Shown in pieces: positions 27,010 to 35,311 of a stretch of 64,000 bases of DNA; positions within the stretch are counted from its first letter, which is position 1; each line of letters begins with the position of its first letter. Below the pieces are notes generated by a model. It saw only the letters and a list, made by a program, of their open reading frames with translations, was not told where the DNA came from and searched no databases. Position numbers and translations under genes: made by a program. The DNA comes from Acidobacteriota bacterium (lineage in GTDB: Bacteria > Acidobacteriota > Thermoanaerobaculia > Thermoanaerobaculales > Sulfomarinibacteraceae). Location: NCBI GenBank assembly GCA_022340665.1, contig JAJDNM010000072.1, positions 1-64,000 of the forward strand, given 5' to 3'.

Positions 27010-27909
27010 ATGACCAAACACCCGACCGCGAGACCCATGGACAGGATGATGATCCTCGCCGCGGCGCTGCTCTTTTCGACCGGAGGCGCGGCGGTGAAGT
27101 TGACCTCGCTGACCGGTTGGCAGGTGGCGAGCCTTCGCTCGGGCATCGCTGCCATAACCCTAATCCTTATCCTTCCCTCTGCGCGGCGAAACTGGAGCCA
27201 CCGAACCCTTCTCGTCAGCTGCGCCTACGCGGCGACCATGATCTCCTTCGTTCTCGCCAATAAACTGACGACTGCCGCCAACGCGGTCTTCCTGCAAAGC
27301 ACGGCACCTCTCTACGTACTGGTCTTCGGTCCGCTGCTCCTAGACGAACCGATCCGCCGGAAACACATCGTATTCATGGCCACGCTCGCGGCGGGCATGT
27401 GGCTGATCTTTGCCGGCGACCAGGGCCGGTCCGCCACTGCGCCGAATCCTGTGCTCGGGAACATCATCGGTGCCGTGACCGGCTTCTGGTGGGCCCTCAC
27501 CGTCATCGGCCTGCGCTGGCTCGGACGCGATCAGACCCGGTCTTCATCCTCGTCCGATCCCGCTGCGGCAGTGGTCGGCGGCAATGTCATCGCGTGTCTC
27601 GCGGCCCTTCCCGCGGCACTGCCGATTTCCAACCCGACCGCAATCGACTGGATCTCGGTGAGCTTCCTCGGGATATTCCAGATTGCGATTGCCTACGTCT
27701 TCCTGGTCCGGGGAGTACGGCGGGTCGAAGCGCTCGAGGTCTCGCTGCTGGTGCTGCTCGAGCCTGTGCTGAGTCCCGTGTGGGCCTGGCTGATACACGG
27801 CGAGGTGCCGTCCGGCCTCGCCCTCCTCGGTGGTGCCTTGATCGTGACCGCGACTGCATCCTTCACCTGGTCAACCAGCTCCGAGCCTTCAGCCATCGGC
27901 GAACCCTAG
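27010..27909 (+). CDS. EamA/DMT-family transporter
   Basis: The 299-residue inner-membrane protein has ten hydrophobic segments in two EamA halves (about 10-135 and 155-290). Each half ends in the usual pattern, for example LQSTAPLYVLVFGPLLLDEPI and LLVLLEPVLSPVWAWLIHGEVP. These are metabolite exporters, often of amino acids; the substrate is unknown. No strong ribosome site is seen. Confidence 0.85.
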   Translation: MTKHPTARPMDRMMILAAALLFSTGGAAVKLTSLTGWQVASLRSGIAAITLILILPSARRNWSHRTLLVSCAYAATMISFVLANKLTTAANAVFLQSTAPLYVLVFGPLLLDEPIRRKHIVFMATLAAGMWLIFAGDQGRSATAPNPVLGNIIGAVTGFWWALTVIGLRWLGRDQTRSSSSSDPAAAVVGGNVIACLAALPAALPISNPTAIDWISVSFLGIFQIAIAYVFLVRGVRRVEALEVSLLVLLEPVLSPVWAWLIHGEVPSGLALLGGALIVTATASFTWSTSSEPSAIGEP

Positions 27910-28089
27910 CCAAATCCAGGCTTCCCGCTGGTGGCAGTGTCAGATGATCGAACGCGCCGTGCGCGGTTTACCTCGCCCGCAGTGTTCAGAGTATTGCCGA
28001 AAGCATCGCGATTCCCGGGAAGGTGGAGAACCCCACGACCTCGGTGACGGTGGCTAGAACGATCGACGAGCATTGTGCCGAATCGACAC

Positions 28090-28299
28090 TCAAAACCAGT
28101 CGTCACTCCCGCGACGCCTGTGACGGCCGCCTGCCTTGTTTTTCCGTTTGCGGCCGCGGCTGCCCCGCTCGCGGCGCCATTCGTCGTACTCGTCACGTTC
28201 GTCGGGATCGACCCTCGGCCGAGACGGCTCGGTTTCGTTTTTTTCGAGTTCCTCGTCGAGCAATCGATCCCGCTGTCGCCTTCTCTTTTCGCCGGTCAT
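28090..28299 (-). CDS. Small highly charged protein of unknown function
   Basis: The 69-residue product is almost entirely charged, with basic runs (GEKRRRQRDR, GRKRKNK) and an acidic middle, and ends in GSDDWF. GGAG lies six bases before the chosen ATG; an in-frame start 16 codons earlier is less likely. Low-complexity composition makes homology hard to judge, so it may not be a real gene. The adjoining gap 27910-28089 shows nothing recognisable. Confidence 0.4.
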   Translation of the reverse strand: MTGEKRRRQRDRLLDEELEKNETEPSRPRVDPDERDEYDEWRRERGSRGRKRKNKAGGRHRRRGSDDWF

Positions 28300-28444
28300 T
28301 GGAACTCCAGTTTCTGCGGTCCCTTGATCCAAGTCCACCAATACCACAATTCCGGGATGCGGTCATGTTTGAGTGGATCCAGATACAATCCCGCCACAGG
28401 GTGCGAAACCATGTGTGACTGAAACGGCCAAAAAGGAGGTCCTT

Positions 28445-29233
28445 TTGCAAGCGGCACGAAACATCTGGACGCTGGATCGCGGAAACGGGCCGATCGTGGC
28501 GACCGCCATCCATGACGGGCACGATGTGCGGGCAGAGGTCGCTCATCATTTAGCGCTGGACGAGGCCGCTCGTCTTCGCGAGGAGGACCCCTTCACAGGC
28601 CGGTGGACTGTGATTGCGCCGACAAGAGTCGTGGCCACTCGCTCGCGATTCGAGGTCGACCTGAACCGCCCGCGAGAGACCGCGGTCTATCGAACCCCTG
28701 AGGAAGCCTGGGGCCTCGAGGTGTGGAACGGCTCTCTTCCGGAAGCAATTGTAGAGCGAAGCCTCGAGGACTACGACGCGTTCTACGCCGAGCTCGAGCG
28801 CCTCTACACAGAGCTCGCGAGACGGCACCAGCGCTTCCTTGTGCTCGATCTGCACTCGTACAATCACCGCCGTGAGGGTCCGGCCGGCCCCCCTGCGGAT
28901 CCGGCCGGAAACCCACAGGTCAATATCGGCACCGGCACGATGAGTGACCGTTCTCGCTGGGCGCGATTGATCGAACGGTTCATAGACGACCTCACGAGCT
29001 TCGATTTTCCCGGCGGCAGGCTTGACGTGCGGGAAAACGTCAAGTTCCGGGGCGGGGCCTGTGCCGCGTGGACCCATCGGAGCTTCCCCGATTCCGCGTG
29101 CGTACTCTCGATCGAGGTCAAGAAGTTCTTCATGGACGAGTGGACCGGCGAGGCCGACGAGAGGCAGCTGAACGCCATCGGCGAGGCCCTCGCCTCAACC
29201 CTCCCCGGCGCGCTCGAAGAGCTGGAGCGGTAG
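28445..29233 (+). CDS. N-formylglutamate amidohydrolase-family protein
   Basis: The 262-residue protein matches the N-formylglutamate amidohydrolase family: an early AIHDGHDVR zinc-ligand region, the VDLNRPRE segment near residue 75 and VLDLHSYNHRR near 135. Classical members release formate from formylglutamate in histidine breakdown, but no histidine genes are nearby. The TTG start is set by a full AAGGAGGT four bases upstream; an in-frame GTG 24 codons earlier lacks this. Its stop touches the GTG start of the metallopeptidase gene, so it is the first gene of a three-gene operon and may act on a peptide or amide made by its partners. Confidence 0.8.
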   Translation: MQAARNIWTLDRGNGPIVATAIHDGHDVRAEVAHHLALDEAARLREEDPFTGRWTVIAPTRVVATRSRFEVDLNRPRETAVYRTPEEAWGLEVWNGSLPEAIVERSLEDYDAFYAELERLYTELARRHQRFLVLDLHSYNHRREGPAGPPADPAGNPQVNIGTGTMSDRSRWARLIERFIDDLTSFDFPGGRLDVRENVKFRGGACAAWTHRSFPDSACVLSIEVKKFFMDEWTGEADERQLNAIGEALASTLPGALEELER

Positions 29234-31141
29234 GTGGTACGGGTTGAAGAAAAGACCATACCGGACCGTCTCGTCAGAGTGGTCGGTAAACGCCTCTCCG
29301 AGGGCAAGCAGGTACGGCGCACTTTGCCCGTCTGGGGCCGGCTGGCGATCGACCGACCGCTGCCCTTTCTCTGCGTCTACCGACGCCCCAAAAAGGCCGA
29401 AAAAGATGCCACCTTCCGCTTGGTAACCAGCGAGGCCTCCTACCTCACCTGCCTGGCGGACAAGCGGCAGCGTGAGGGAATCGCGCGGCTCGCCGGTACG
29501 GTCGCGGAGGCGATAACAGAGAGATTCGGGTCGATTCTGTTACTCGAGGTGTGGGCCGGATTGTCTGCTCCAGTCCAGGACGGGATCTCTCCGGGCGCGC
29601 TGCAGCCGGAGTTCCGGATCTTCGCACCGAAGAACCAGCATCATGCCGCGCTGACGGATGCGTTCGAGGAGGAGCTGCGCCGCGTCAAGATCGGTCGTAA
29701 GAGGGCGCGCGTCGAGACTGTCGAAAGCAGCCGACGTTGGCCACGCGGACTGTCACAGATCATAGCTGCCGACGAGGCCCGGAAGACCGGGTGTGTCTTC
29801 TACGGCCTCGAGGTCAGTCCCATCTACATCAATCCGGAAACCGGGGAAGCCTACCCCGGAGTGCTTCGGATCCTGCGCCGCCGGCTGTCGGTCGCTCTGC
29901 GCCGCATCTTTTACGAGTTCGCCCGGACCTCCACGACCGTCGACCCGGCCCACTTCCACACCCTGGGCCGGCGGGCGGTGGTGAAGGCGGTGTGGGAGGT
30001 CGACGAGATGCTGGCCTCCGCCTCGGAGAGCTACGAATTCCTCCTCCAGCTGACGCCGGTCAACGGGGAGCAGGCGTGGCGGCAGTTCGAGCGCTACAAG
30101 TTCGAGCGCGTGCCGGCATTTCACTACCGGCCGATACCGGTCGAGCCGGTGGTCCTGAAGCGGCGTCTCTTCCGGGCACCGGTGGAGCGCATCGAGGACC
30201 CGGCATTGGCTCTCGTCTTTCGCCAGAAGCTGGACGAACTCGACCGACAGATCACCATGCTCCAGGACCGCAACACCTCGCGCTTCCTCCACGAGAGTCT
30301 GCAACTCTACGGTGGCGTGGAGGATGATCTTCACACCCTCGCATTGGACATCCTCGAGCGGATCCGTCCGCGCAGCCGGGAAAAGGCTTCCCCGGGGATC
30401 GTGGGCGCGGAGGCCTTCGCTGAGCGCGCCCGTGAGGAAATCACATACTTGCGCTCACAGCGTCGGGAGGTCAAAGCCAGAGTTGAAATCAGGTCCGACG
30501 TGACCGGCCTCCTGGTATCACGAGGCAACCTGCTTGTCAGTTCCCACTCTCGGATCCCTGCGTCGAGGGTCGAAGCCCTGGTGCAACACGAGGTCGGCAC
30601 TCATATTCTCACCTACTACAACGGCCGCGCACAGAAATTCCGTCTGCTCCACACCGGGCTCGCCGGCTACGACCCACTTCAGGAGGGCCTCGCCGTCTTG
30701 TCGGAATACCTCGTGGGAGGCCTCAGCCGACCCCGCCTGCGGTTGCTGGCGGGCCGGGTTGTGGCGGCGCGGAGCGTGCTCGACGGCGCGACCTTTATCG
30801 AGACCTTTCGCCAGCTCCGAAACACCCACGGCTTCGCCAACCGGACCGCCTACACCGTCACTCTCCGAATCCACCGTGGTGGAGGCTTGACGAAAGACGC
30901 TGTATACCTTCGCGGCCTGCGGCAGATCCTCGACTACATCGCTGACGGCGGTAGCCTTGAGCCATTGTTCACAGGTAAGATTGCGATCCAGCACATTCCG
31001 ATCATCAACGAGCTGCGGTGGCGAGGTGTGCTGGTTCCGCCGCCGCTGGCGCCGCGGTACATAAACCAGACGGATTCCCTACTACGGCTCGAAAGGCTGC
31101 GGCAGGGCATGTCCGTCGTCGACTTGCTGGAGGAGAACTAA
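29234..31141 (+). CDS. QEGLA-motif zinc metallopeptidase (DUF1704/MATCAP-like)
   Basis: The 635-residue protein carries HEVGTH at 452-457 (HExxxH zinc motif) and QEGLA at 483-487, the signature of the flavohemoglobin expression-modulating QEGLA family. The same domain in animals is the tubulin tyrosine carboxypeptidase MATCAP, so a carboxypeptidase activity on protein or peptide C-termini is a reasonable inference. The N-terminal 200 residues are a separate alpha/beta part. The GTG start directly follows the previous stop, with GGAG nine bases upstream. The ATP-grasp gene follows after one base, which suggests opposed ligase and peptidase activities. Confidence 0.85.
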   Translation: MVRVEEKTIPDRLVRVVGKRLSEGKQVRRTLPVWGRLAIDRPLPFLCVYRRPKKAEKDATFRLVTSEASYLTCLADKRQREGIARLAGTVAEAITERFGSILLLEVWAGLSAPVQDGISPGALQPEFRIFAPKNQHHAALTDAFEEELRRVKIGRKRARVETVESSRRWPRGLSQIIAADEARKTGCVFYGLEVSPIYINPETGEAYPGVLRILRRRLSVALRRIFYEFARTSTTVDPAHFHTLGRRAVVKAVWEVDEMLASASESYEFLLQLTPVNGEQAWRQFERYKFERVPAFHYRPIPVEPVVLKRRLFRAPVERIEDPALALVFRQKLDELDRQITMLQDRNTSRFLHESLQLYGGVEDDLHTLALDILERIRPRSREKASPGIVGAEAFAERAREEITYLRSQRREVKARVEIRSDVTGLLVSRGNLLVSSHSRIPASRVEALVQHEVGTHILTYYNGRAQKFRLLHTGLAGYDPLQEGLAVLSEYLVGGLSRPRLRLLAGRVVAARSVLDGATFIETFRQLRNTHGFANRTAYTVTLRIHRGGGLTKDAVYLRGLRQILDYIADGGSLEPLFTGKIAIQHIPIINELRWRGVLVPPPLAPRYINQTDSLLRLERLRQGMSVVDLLEEN

Positions 31142-31142
31142 C

Positions 31143-32186
31143 ATGAGAATCGGGTTTCTGGTCAATGGTATCGACACCGAGAAGGTCGGCTTCACCACCG
31201 TTCGCTTGGCCTGCGAAGCCGTCAACCAGGGCCACGAGGTCTTCTACTTCGGGGTCGGGGACCTGGCCTACGATACCGATGAATTCGTCAGGGCGAGGTC
31301 GCGCACCTTTCCGAAGAAGTCCTACTCGTCTCATACGACCTTTTTCAAGGACCTGCAGGGCGGCAAGGGCCTGAACGAACGGATCACCGTCGACGATCTA
31401 GACGTGCTCATGCTGCGCAACGTGCCGTCGGACGACTTCCTGAATCGACCGTGGGCGACCACCGTCGCGACCGAGTTCGGACGTCTTGCGATGCGACATG
31501 GGGTGATTGTCGTCAACGATCCGAACGGCCTCTCCAAGGCCGGATCGAAGATGTACCTGCAGCTCTTCCCTGAAGAGTCCAGACCACGCACGCTGATAAC
31601 TCGCAACAATAGCGAGATCAAGGCCTTCGCCAAAGACCTGGGGACGATCGTTCTCAAGCCGCTTCAGGGTTCGGGGGGAGCGAGCGTCTTTCTCGTGCGG
31701 CCTGACGATATTCCGAACCTCAACCAGATGATCGATGCGGTGAGCCGAGACGGCTTTGTCATCGCCCAGGAGTATCTCCCGGCAGCGGCCGAGGGTGATA
31801 CGCGTCTTTTCATGATGAATGGGAGGCCGTTGCGGGTGAAGGGCAAGTACGCCGCTTTTCGCAGGGTACGAACCGGGGGCGACATGAGATCGAACATCCA
31901 TGCCGGCGGCAAGCTGGCGGCCCCGCAGATCACCGATGAGGCCCTGCGAATGGCCGAGATCGTGAGGCCTAAGCTGGTCCAGGACGGGATGTTCCTGGTC
32001 GGACTCGACATCGTCGGCGACAAGCTGATGGAGATCAACGTCTTCAGCCCGGGCGGGCTGGGCAGCGCCCAGAAATTCTCCAAGGTCAATTTCTGCCGCT
32101 ACGTCATCGAGGCGCTGCAGCGGAAGGTCGACTACATGGAGTTCTACGGCCGCAGTTTCGGCAACGTTGAAATGTCGAATCTGTAA
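31143..32186 (+). CDS. ATP-grasp ligase, glutathione-synthetase-like
   Basis: The 347-residue protein shows the ATP-grasp order: a pre-ATP-grasp domain (1-125), then IVLKPLQGSGGASVFLV as the lysine/glycine-rich ATP loop, FVIAQEYLP, and the metal-binding end GLDIVGDKLMEINVFSPGG, where E-I-N gives the magnesium ligands. This is the GshB pattern, and glutathione synthetases end in the same EINVFSP. No gshA partner is present, so the substrate is probably another peptide or amino acid. GGAGG lies upstream of ATG, and the gene is coupled to the QEGLA peptidase. Confidence 0.85.
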   Translation: MRIGFLVNGIDTEKVGFTTVRLACEAVNQGHEVFYFGVGDLAYDTDEFVRARSRTFPKKSYSSHTTFFKDLQGGKGLNERITVDDLDVLMLRNVPSDDFLNRPWATTVATEFGRLAMRHGVIVVNDPNGLSKAGSKMYLQLFPEESRPRTLITRNNSEIKAFAKDLGTIVLKPLQGSGGASVFLVRPDDIPNLNQMIDAVSRDGFVIAQEYLPAAAEGDTRLFMMNGRPLRVKGKYAAFRRVRTGGDMRSNIHAGGKLAAPQITDEALRMAEIVRPKLVQDGMFLVGLDIVGDKLMEINVFSPGGLGSAQKFSKVNFCRYVIEALQRKVDYMEFYGRSFGNVEMSNL

Positions 32187-32254
32187 CCCGGATCAGCCCG
32201 CGCCGACGTGATTCTGGGTCAGGCCCGCTATCGGTCGAGGGATGCGAGCGGTAG

Positions 32255-32662
32255 TCACTCCCCTCCGGCGCGATCGCCGTGGGAGACCGTTACTACGGTG
32301 TGGATGCCGCCGCGCAACCGGTAATCGAGCTCGACCTCCATCCAGGCAGGGTCACAGCAGGCCACCAGGTCCTCGAGCACCCGGTTGGCGGCGTGCTCCT
32401 GGTAGATGCCGACGCTGCGAAAACTCGTGAGGTAGTACTTGAACGATTTGAGCTCGATGCAGGCTTCGGTCGGCAGGTACCGCACGGCAAGAGTGCCGAA
32501 ATCAGGCAGCCCGGAAAAGGGACACACGCAGGTCCACTCGTCGGTCGAGATCTCGACCAGAGCATCACTCCCGGCGTACTGGTACGCAAAGGTTTCGAGC
32601 ACCTCCGGGGCCACCTTCTCGAGGCCGTCGAACGGAAACGTCATGCCTTCGGCTTCAACCAT
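32255..32662 (-). CDS. queF: NADPH-dependent 7-cyano-7-deazaguanine reductase QueF
   Basis: The 135-residue enzyme reduces preQ0 to preQ1 in queuosine synthesis. The catalytic cysteine is C47 in CPFSGLPDFG, and the QueF motif ELKSFKYY is at 70-77, with QEH near 88-90. Its length matches the short unimodular type. A full AAGGAGGT precedes ATG. It is convergent with the ATP-grasp operon. Confidence 0.93.
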   Translation of the reverse strand: MVEAEGMTFPFDGLEKVAPEVLETFAYQYAGSDALVEISTDEWTCVCPFSGLPDFGTLAVRYLPTEACIELKSFKYYLTSFRSVGIYQEHAANRVLEDLVACCDPAWMEVELDYRLRGGIHTVVTVSHGDRAGGE

Positions 32663-32732
32663 GGGGACCTCCTTCCGAAATCTTAACCTGATCGACTACA
32701 CTGCAGCGAAAACGCCGAGCGAGGGGTAAAGA

Positions 32733-33566
32733 ATGGATTTCACGAAGAAGTTTCGCGTCGAACCGGGTACCAGGATCGATCTCGACGCGATCGATGCCGA
32801 CTTCAAGCCCAAAGGTCTGAGCCGCGAGGATGCGGATGAGGAGTTTCGCGGGCTGACCTCGGAGCTTCGTGATCTGCAGCATTTGATGTATGCCGAGGAC
32901 AGTCGATCGCTGCTGGTGGTCCTCCAGGGGCGCGACGCCGCCGGCAAGGACGGCACCATCCGCCACGTCTTCGGGCCCATGAACCCGCAGGGAACCCGGG
33001 TTACCAGCTTCAAGATACCGTCCCGCGAAGAGGCGGCCCACGACTTTCTCTGGCGCTGCCACAAGGTCGCGCCGAAGAGAGGTACGGTCGGTATTTTCAA
33101 CCGCTCCCACTACGAGGAAGTGTTGGTCGTTCGGGTCCACAGCCTGGTGCCCGAAAACGTCTGGTCGAAAAACTATGACCACATCAACGCCTTCGAACGG
33201 CTGCTGGCCGACAATCGGACCCTGGTTCTGAAGTTCTTCCTCCACATCGACCGAAACGAGCAGCTCGAGCGGTTCAAGAAACGCATCGACAACCCCAGGA
33301 AGAACTGGAAGATTTCGGAGGCGGATTACTCCGAGCGGCCGCATTGGGACGCTTACACCGAAGCCTACGAGGAAGCCCTTTCGCGATGCAGCACCGACAT
33401 CGCCCCGTGGTTCGTGATACCCGCCAATCGCAAATGGGTTCGCGATCTGGTGATCGCGGACATCGTTGCAGAGGCAATGCGAGATCTCGACATGAAGTTC
33501 CCCGCCCCGGACGTGAACATGGAAGAGATTCGCGACAAGTACCACGAAGCAAAGAACGCCGGATAA
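32733..33566 (+). CDS. Polyphosphate kinase 2 family protein
   Basis: The 277-residue protein has the PPK2 Walker A GRDAAGKDG at 66-74 and the Walker B region FNRSHYEE near 121, with the lid arginines around KKRIDNPRKNWK. PPK2 enzymes phosphorylate nucleotides from polyphosphate. The spacing fits class III-like AMP/ADP phosphotransferases, but class assignment from motifs alone is weak. GAGGGG precedes the ATG. Confidence 0.9.
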   Translation: MDFTKKFRVEPGTRIDLDAIDADFKPKGLSREDADEEFRGLTSELRDLQHLMYAEDSRSLLVVLQGRDAAGKDGTIRHVFGPMNPQGTRVTSFKIPSREEAAHDFLWRCHKVAPKRGTVGIFNRSHYEEVLVVRVHSLVPENVWSKNYDHINAFERLLADNRTLVLKFFLHIDRNEQLERFKKRIDNPRKNWKISEADYSERPHWDAYTEAYEEALSRCSTDIAPWFVIPANRKWVRDLVIADIVAEAMRDLDMKFPAPDVNMEEIRDKYHEAKNAG

Positions 33567-33570
33567 CCCG

Positions 33571-33670
33571 AATTTTCAATTTTCAATTCTTAATTCTCAA
33601 TTCCCCTCCGCCCCCTGTTTCTCGGGAAGGGTGCGCGGGATCTCAAAATTCAAAATCGAAAATTCAACAT
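33571..33670. repeat. Intergenic repeat element, copy 7
   Basis: AATTTTC heptamers (33571-33600), core CCCCTCCGCCCCCTG with a GGGAAGGGTGCGCGGG counterpart, then reverse-complement AAAATTC heptamers. It begins four bases behind the ppk2 stop. Confidence 0.65.
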
Positions 33671-33740
33671 TTCACTCTTGGCAGCGCGCCCCTCAGAACC
33701 CATATTGTTCACACGAGCCAGTTTCGAAAAGGGGGCCACC

Positions 33741-34127
33741 ATGCGCTGGACCTATTCGTGTCCTCACTGCCGGGCCATGCTCAACCCCGACGAGACAGTC
33801 GTGCTCATCGGAGAGTGCGGCCCTCATCGCATTCTCATCGGTTTCCACCCGGAACCGGGATCCTACCGCGCCTACCTCCCGCCGGAGTTCAAATTCGAGG
33901 AGGGTTCGCTGTGGGACTTTTCGTGCCCGGTGTGCAGCCGGAGCCTCGTCGCCGAGGTCACCCCCGAACTGTGCGCCCTGGACATGGCCACTCAGGGTGT
34001 CCGCCACCGGCTGTTTTTCGCCAGAACCGCTGGCGAGCAGGCGACCTTCGTCATTTCTGCCGAAGGTATCACGACTCATGGCAAGGACTCGGCCCGGCAC
34101 GAACTGGAGATGCTGGAGCTGGTCTAG
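33741..34127 (+). CDS. Small zinc-ribbon-like protein of unknown function
   Basis: The 128-residue cytoplasmic protein has two CxxC pairs, SCPHC near residue 7 and SCPVC near residue 65, which would together bind one zinc ion. The C-terminal half is beta-rich. I do not recognise a family. The ATG has GGGGG six bases upstream. An in-frame start 21 codons earlier would overlap the repeat spacer and is not used here. Confidence 0.65.
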   Translation: MRWTYSCPHCRAMLNPDETVVLIGECGPHRILIGFHPEPGSYRAYLPPEFKFEEGSLWDFSCPVCSRSLVAEVTPELCALDMATQGVRHRLFFARTAGEQATFVISAEGITTHGKDSARHELEMLELV

Positions 34128-34159
34128 CCGCCAAGAGCGCATGCCGCTTCGGTGCGTAA

Positions 34160-34232
34160 GGTGCCACTCGTCGCATTGTCATCATTGCACTGCCATCCCG
34201 AGCACACTCGTGACAATGCGACAGGTGGCACC
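34160..34232. repeat. Long inverted repeat with 22-base arms
   Basis: Arm 1 (34160-34181) starts GGTGCCAC and ends TCGCATTGTCA. Arm 2 (34211-34232) is its reverse complement with 20 of 22 positions matching. The loop is 29 bases. It lies between two plus-strand genes and lacks a U-tract, so it is not a standard terminator. Confidence 0.75.
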
Positions 34233-34293
34233 GGTGTCATCGAGGCAACATCGCGCATGGAGTATCGGGCAACTATCCGTGTAGGATGGTCTC

Positions 34294-35292
34294 GTGGACA
34301 GCAAGCGACGACGGGTCATCCTGCGCTCGGCAGCCTTGGGCCTGGCCGTATTGGGCGTGGGGACAGTCGGCTACATGGTGATCGAAGGTCAAGACGTCTT
34401 CGATGCCTTCTACATGACCACCATTACCGTGACAACCGTCGGTTTCCGCGAGGCGTTCGACCTTTCGCCGGCCGGCAAGGCCTTCACAATCGTCCTCGCC
34501 TTCGGCGGCATCGGCGTCATTCTCCTGATAGCGACCGAGTTCGCACGGGCCATGCTCGACACCGATATCCGGCGGATGATCGGGATTCGAAGGGATCTGA
34601 CGATGATCAACAAGCTCTCGAACCACATCGTGGTCCTCGGGTACGGCCGTATGGGTCAAGCGGTCGTCGAGGTTCTGCGCGATCGGGGAATCGATTTTTC
34701 GGTCGTCGATCTCGACCCGGAACGTTGCAGGGAACTCGAGGAAGACCATCTTCCGGCCGTACGCGGCGACGCAACCCAGGAAGATGTACTCAAGGCGGCC
34801 GGGGTGGAACGCGCGCGAACCCTGATCGCCTGCCTGGCGGATGATGCGCACAACGTCTACTCGATTCTGCTCGCCAGACAGCTCAAGCCGAACGTCACGA
34901 TCATCGCGCGTGCGGTCGAGGACGGCGCAGAGGAGCGCCTGAGGCTGGCCGGAGCGGACCGCGTTCTCAATCCCTATCGAAACGGCGGGACCCTTCTCGC
35001 CATCACGGCGATCAAACCAACAGTGACCGACTTCCTCAACGCCTCACTGGCGGGATCCGCGATGGAGCTCGAGCTCGCGGAGGTGGTGGTCCATCCTTCG
35101 AGCGAGCTCGCCGGCAAGACGCTGGCAGGCGCTGGAGTCCGGCAACGATTCGGGATCATCGTCGTGGCGTTGAAGCGAGGTGACCAGAGCACCTTCAACC
35201 CGGGCCCGGACGAACGAATCGAGGCCGGCGACGTGTTGGTGACCCTCGGACCGACTCACGCACTCGAGAGCATCGAGCGCGCGACTCAGTAG
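34294..35292 (+). CDS. Potassium channel with RCK (TrkA-N/TrkA-C) domains
   Basis: The 332-residue protein has two hydrophobic segments (about 10-31 and 62-82) around a pore loop with TTVGF, the potassium selectivity filter. A Rossmann RCK-N domain begins at about 109 with VVLGYGRMG, and an RCK-C domain occupies about 250-330. The plan is that of MthK/Kch-type ligand-gated channels. The GTG start follows AGGATGG. A second potassium system, TrkH-TrkA, lies at 59-62 kb. Confidence 0.9.
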   Translation: MDSKRRRVILRSAALGLAVLGVGTVGYMVIEGQDVFDAFYMTTITVTTVGFREAFDLSPAGKAFTIVLAFGGIGVILLIATEFARAMLDTDIRRMIGIRRDLTMINKLSNHIVVLGYGRMGQAVVEVLRDRGIDFSVVDLDPERCRELEEDHLPAVRGDATQEDVLKAAGVERARTLIACLADDAHNVYSILLARQLKPNVTIIARAVEDGAEERLRLAGADRVLNPYRNGGTLLAITAIKPTVTDFLNASLAGSAMELELAEVVVHPSSELAGKTLAGAGVRQRFGIIVVALKRGDQSTFNPGPDERIEAGDVLVTLGPTHALESIERATQ

Positions 35293-35311
35293 CGCTTATG
35301 GATGAGCCGAC

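Noticed and set aside
33344-34159. Open frame of 271 codons across the ppk2 end and the zinc-ribbon gene
   Set aside because: It crosses a repeat spacer in a different frame from both real genes and encodes arginine/proline-rich sequence only.
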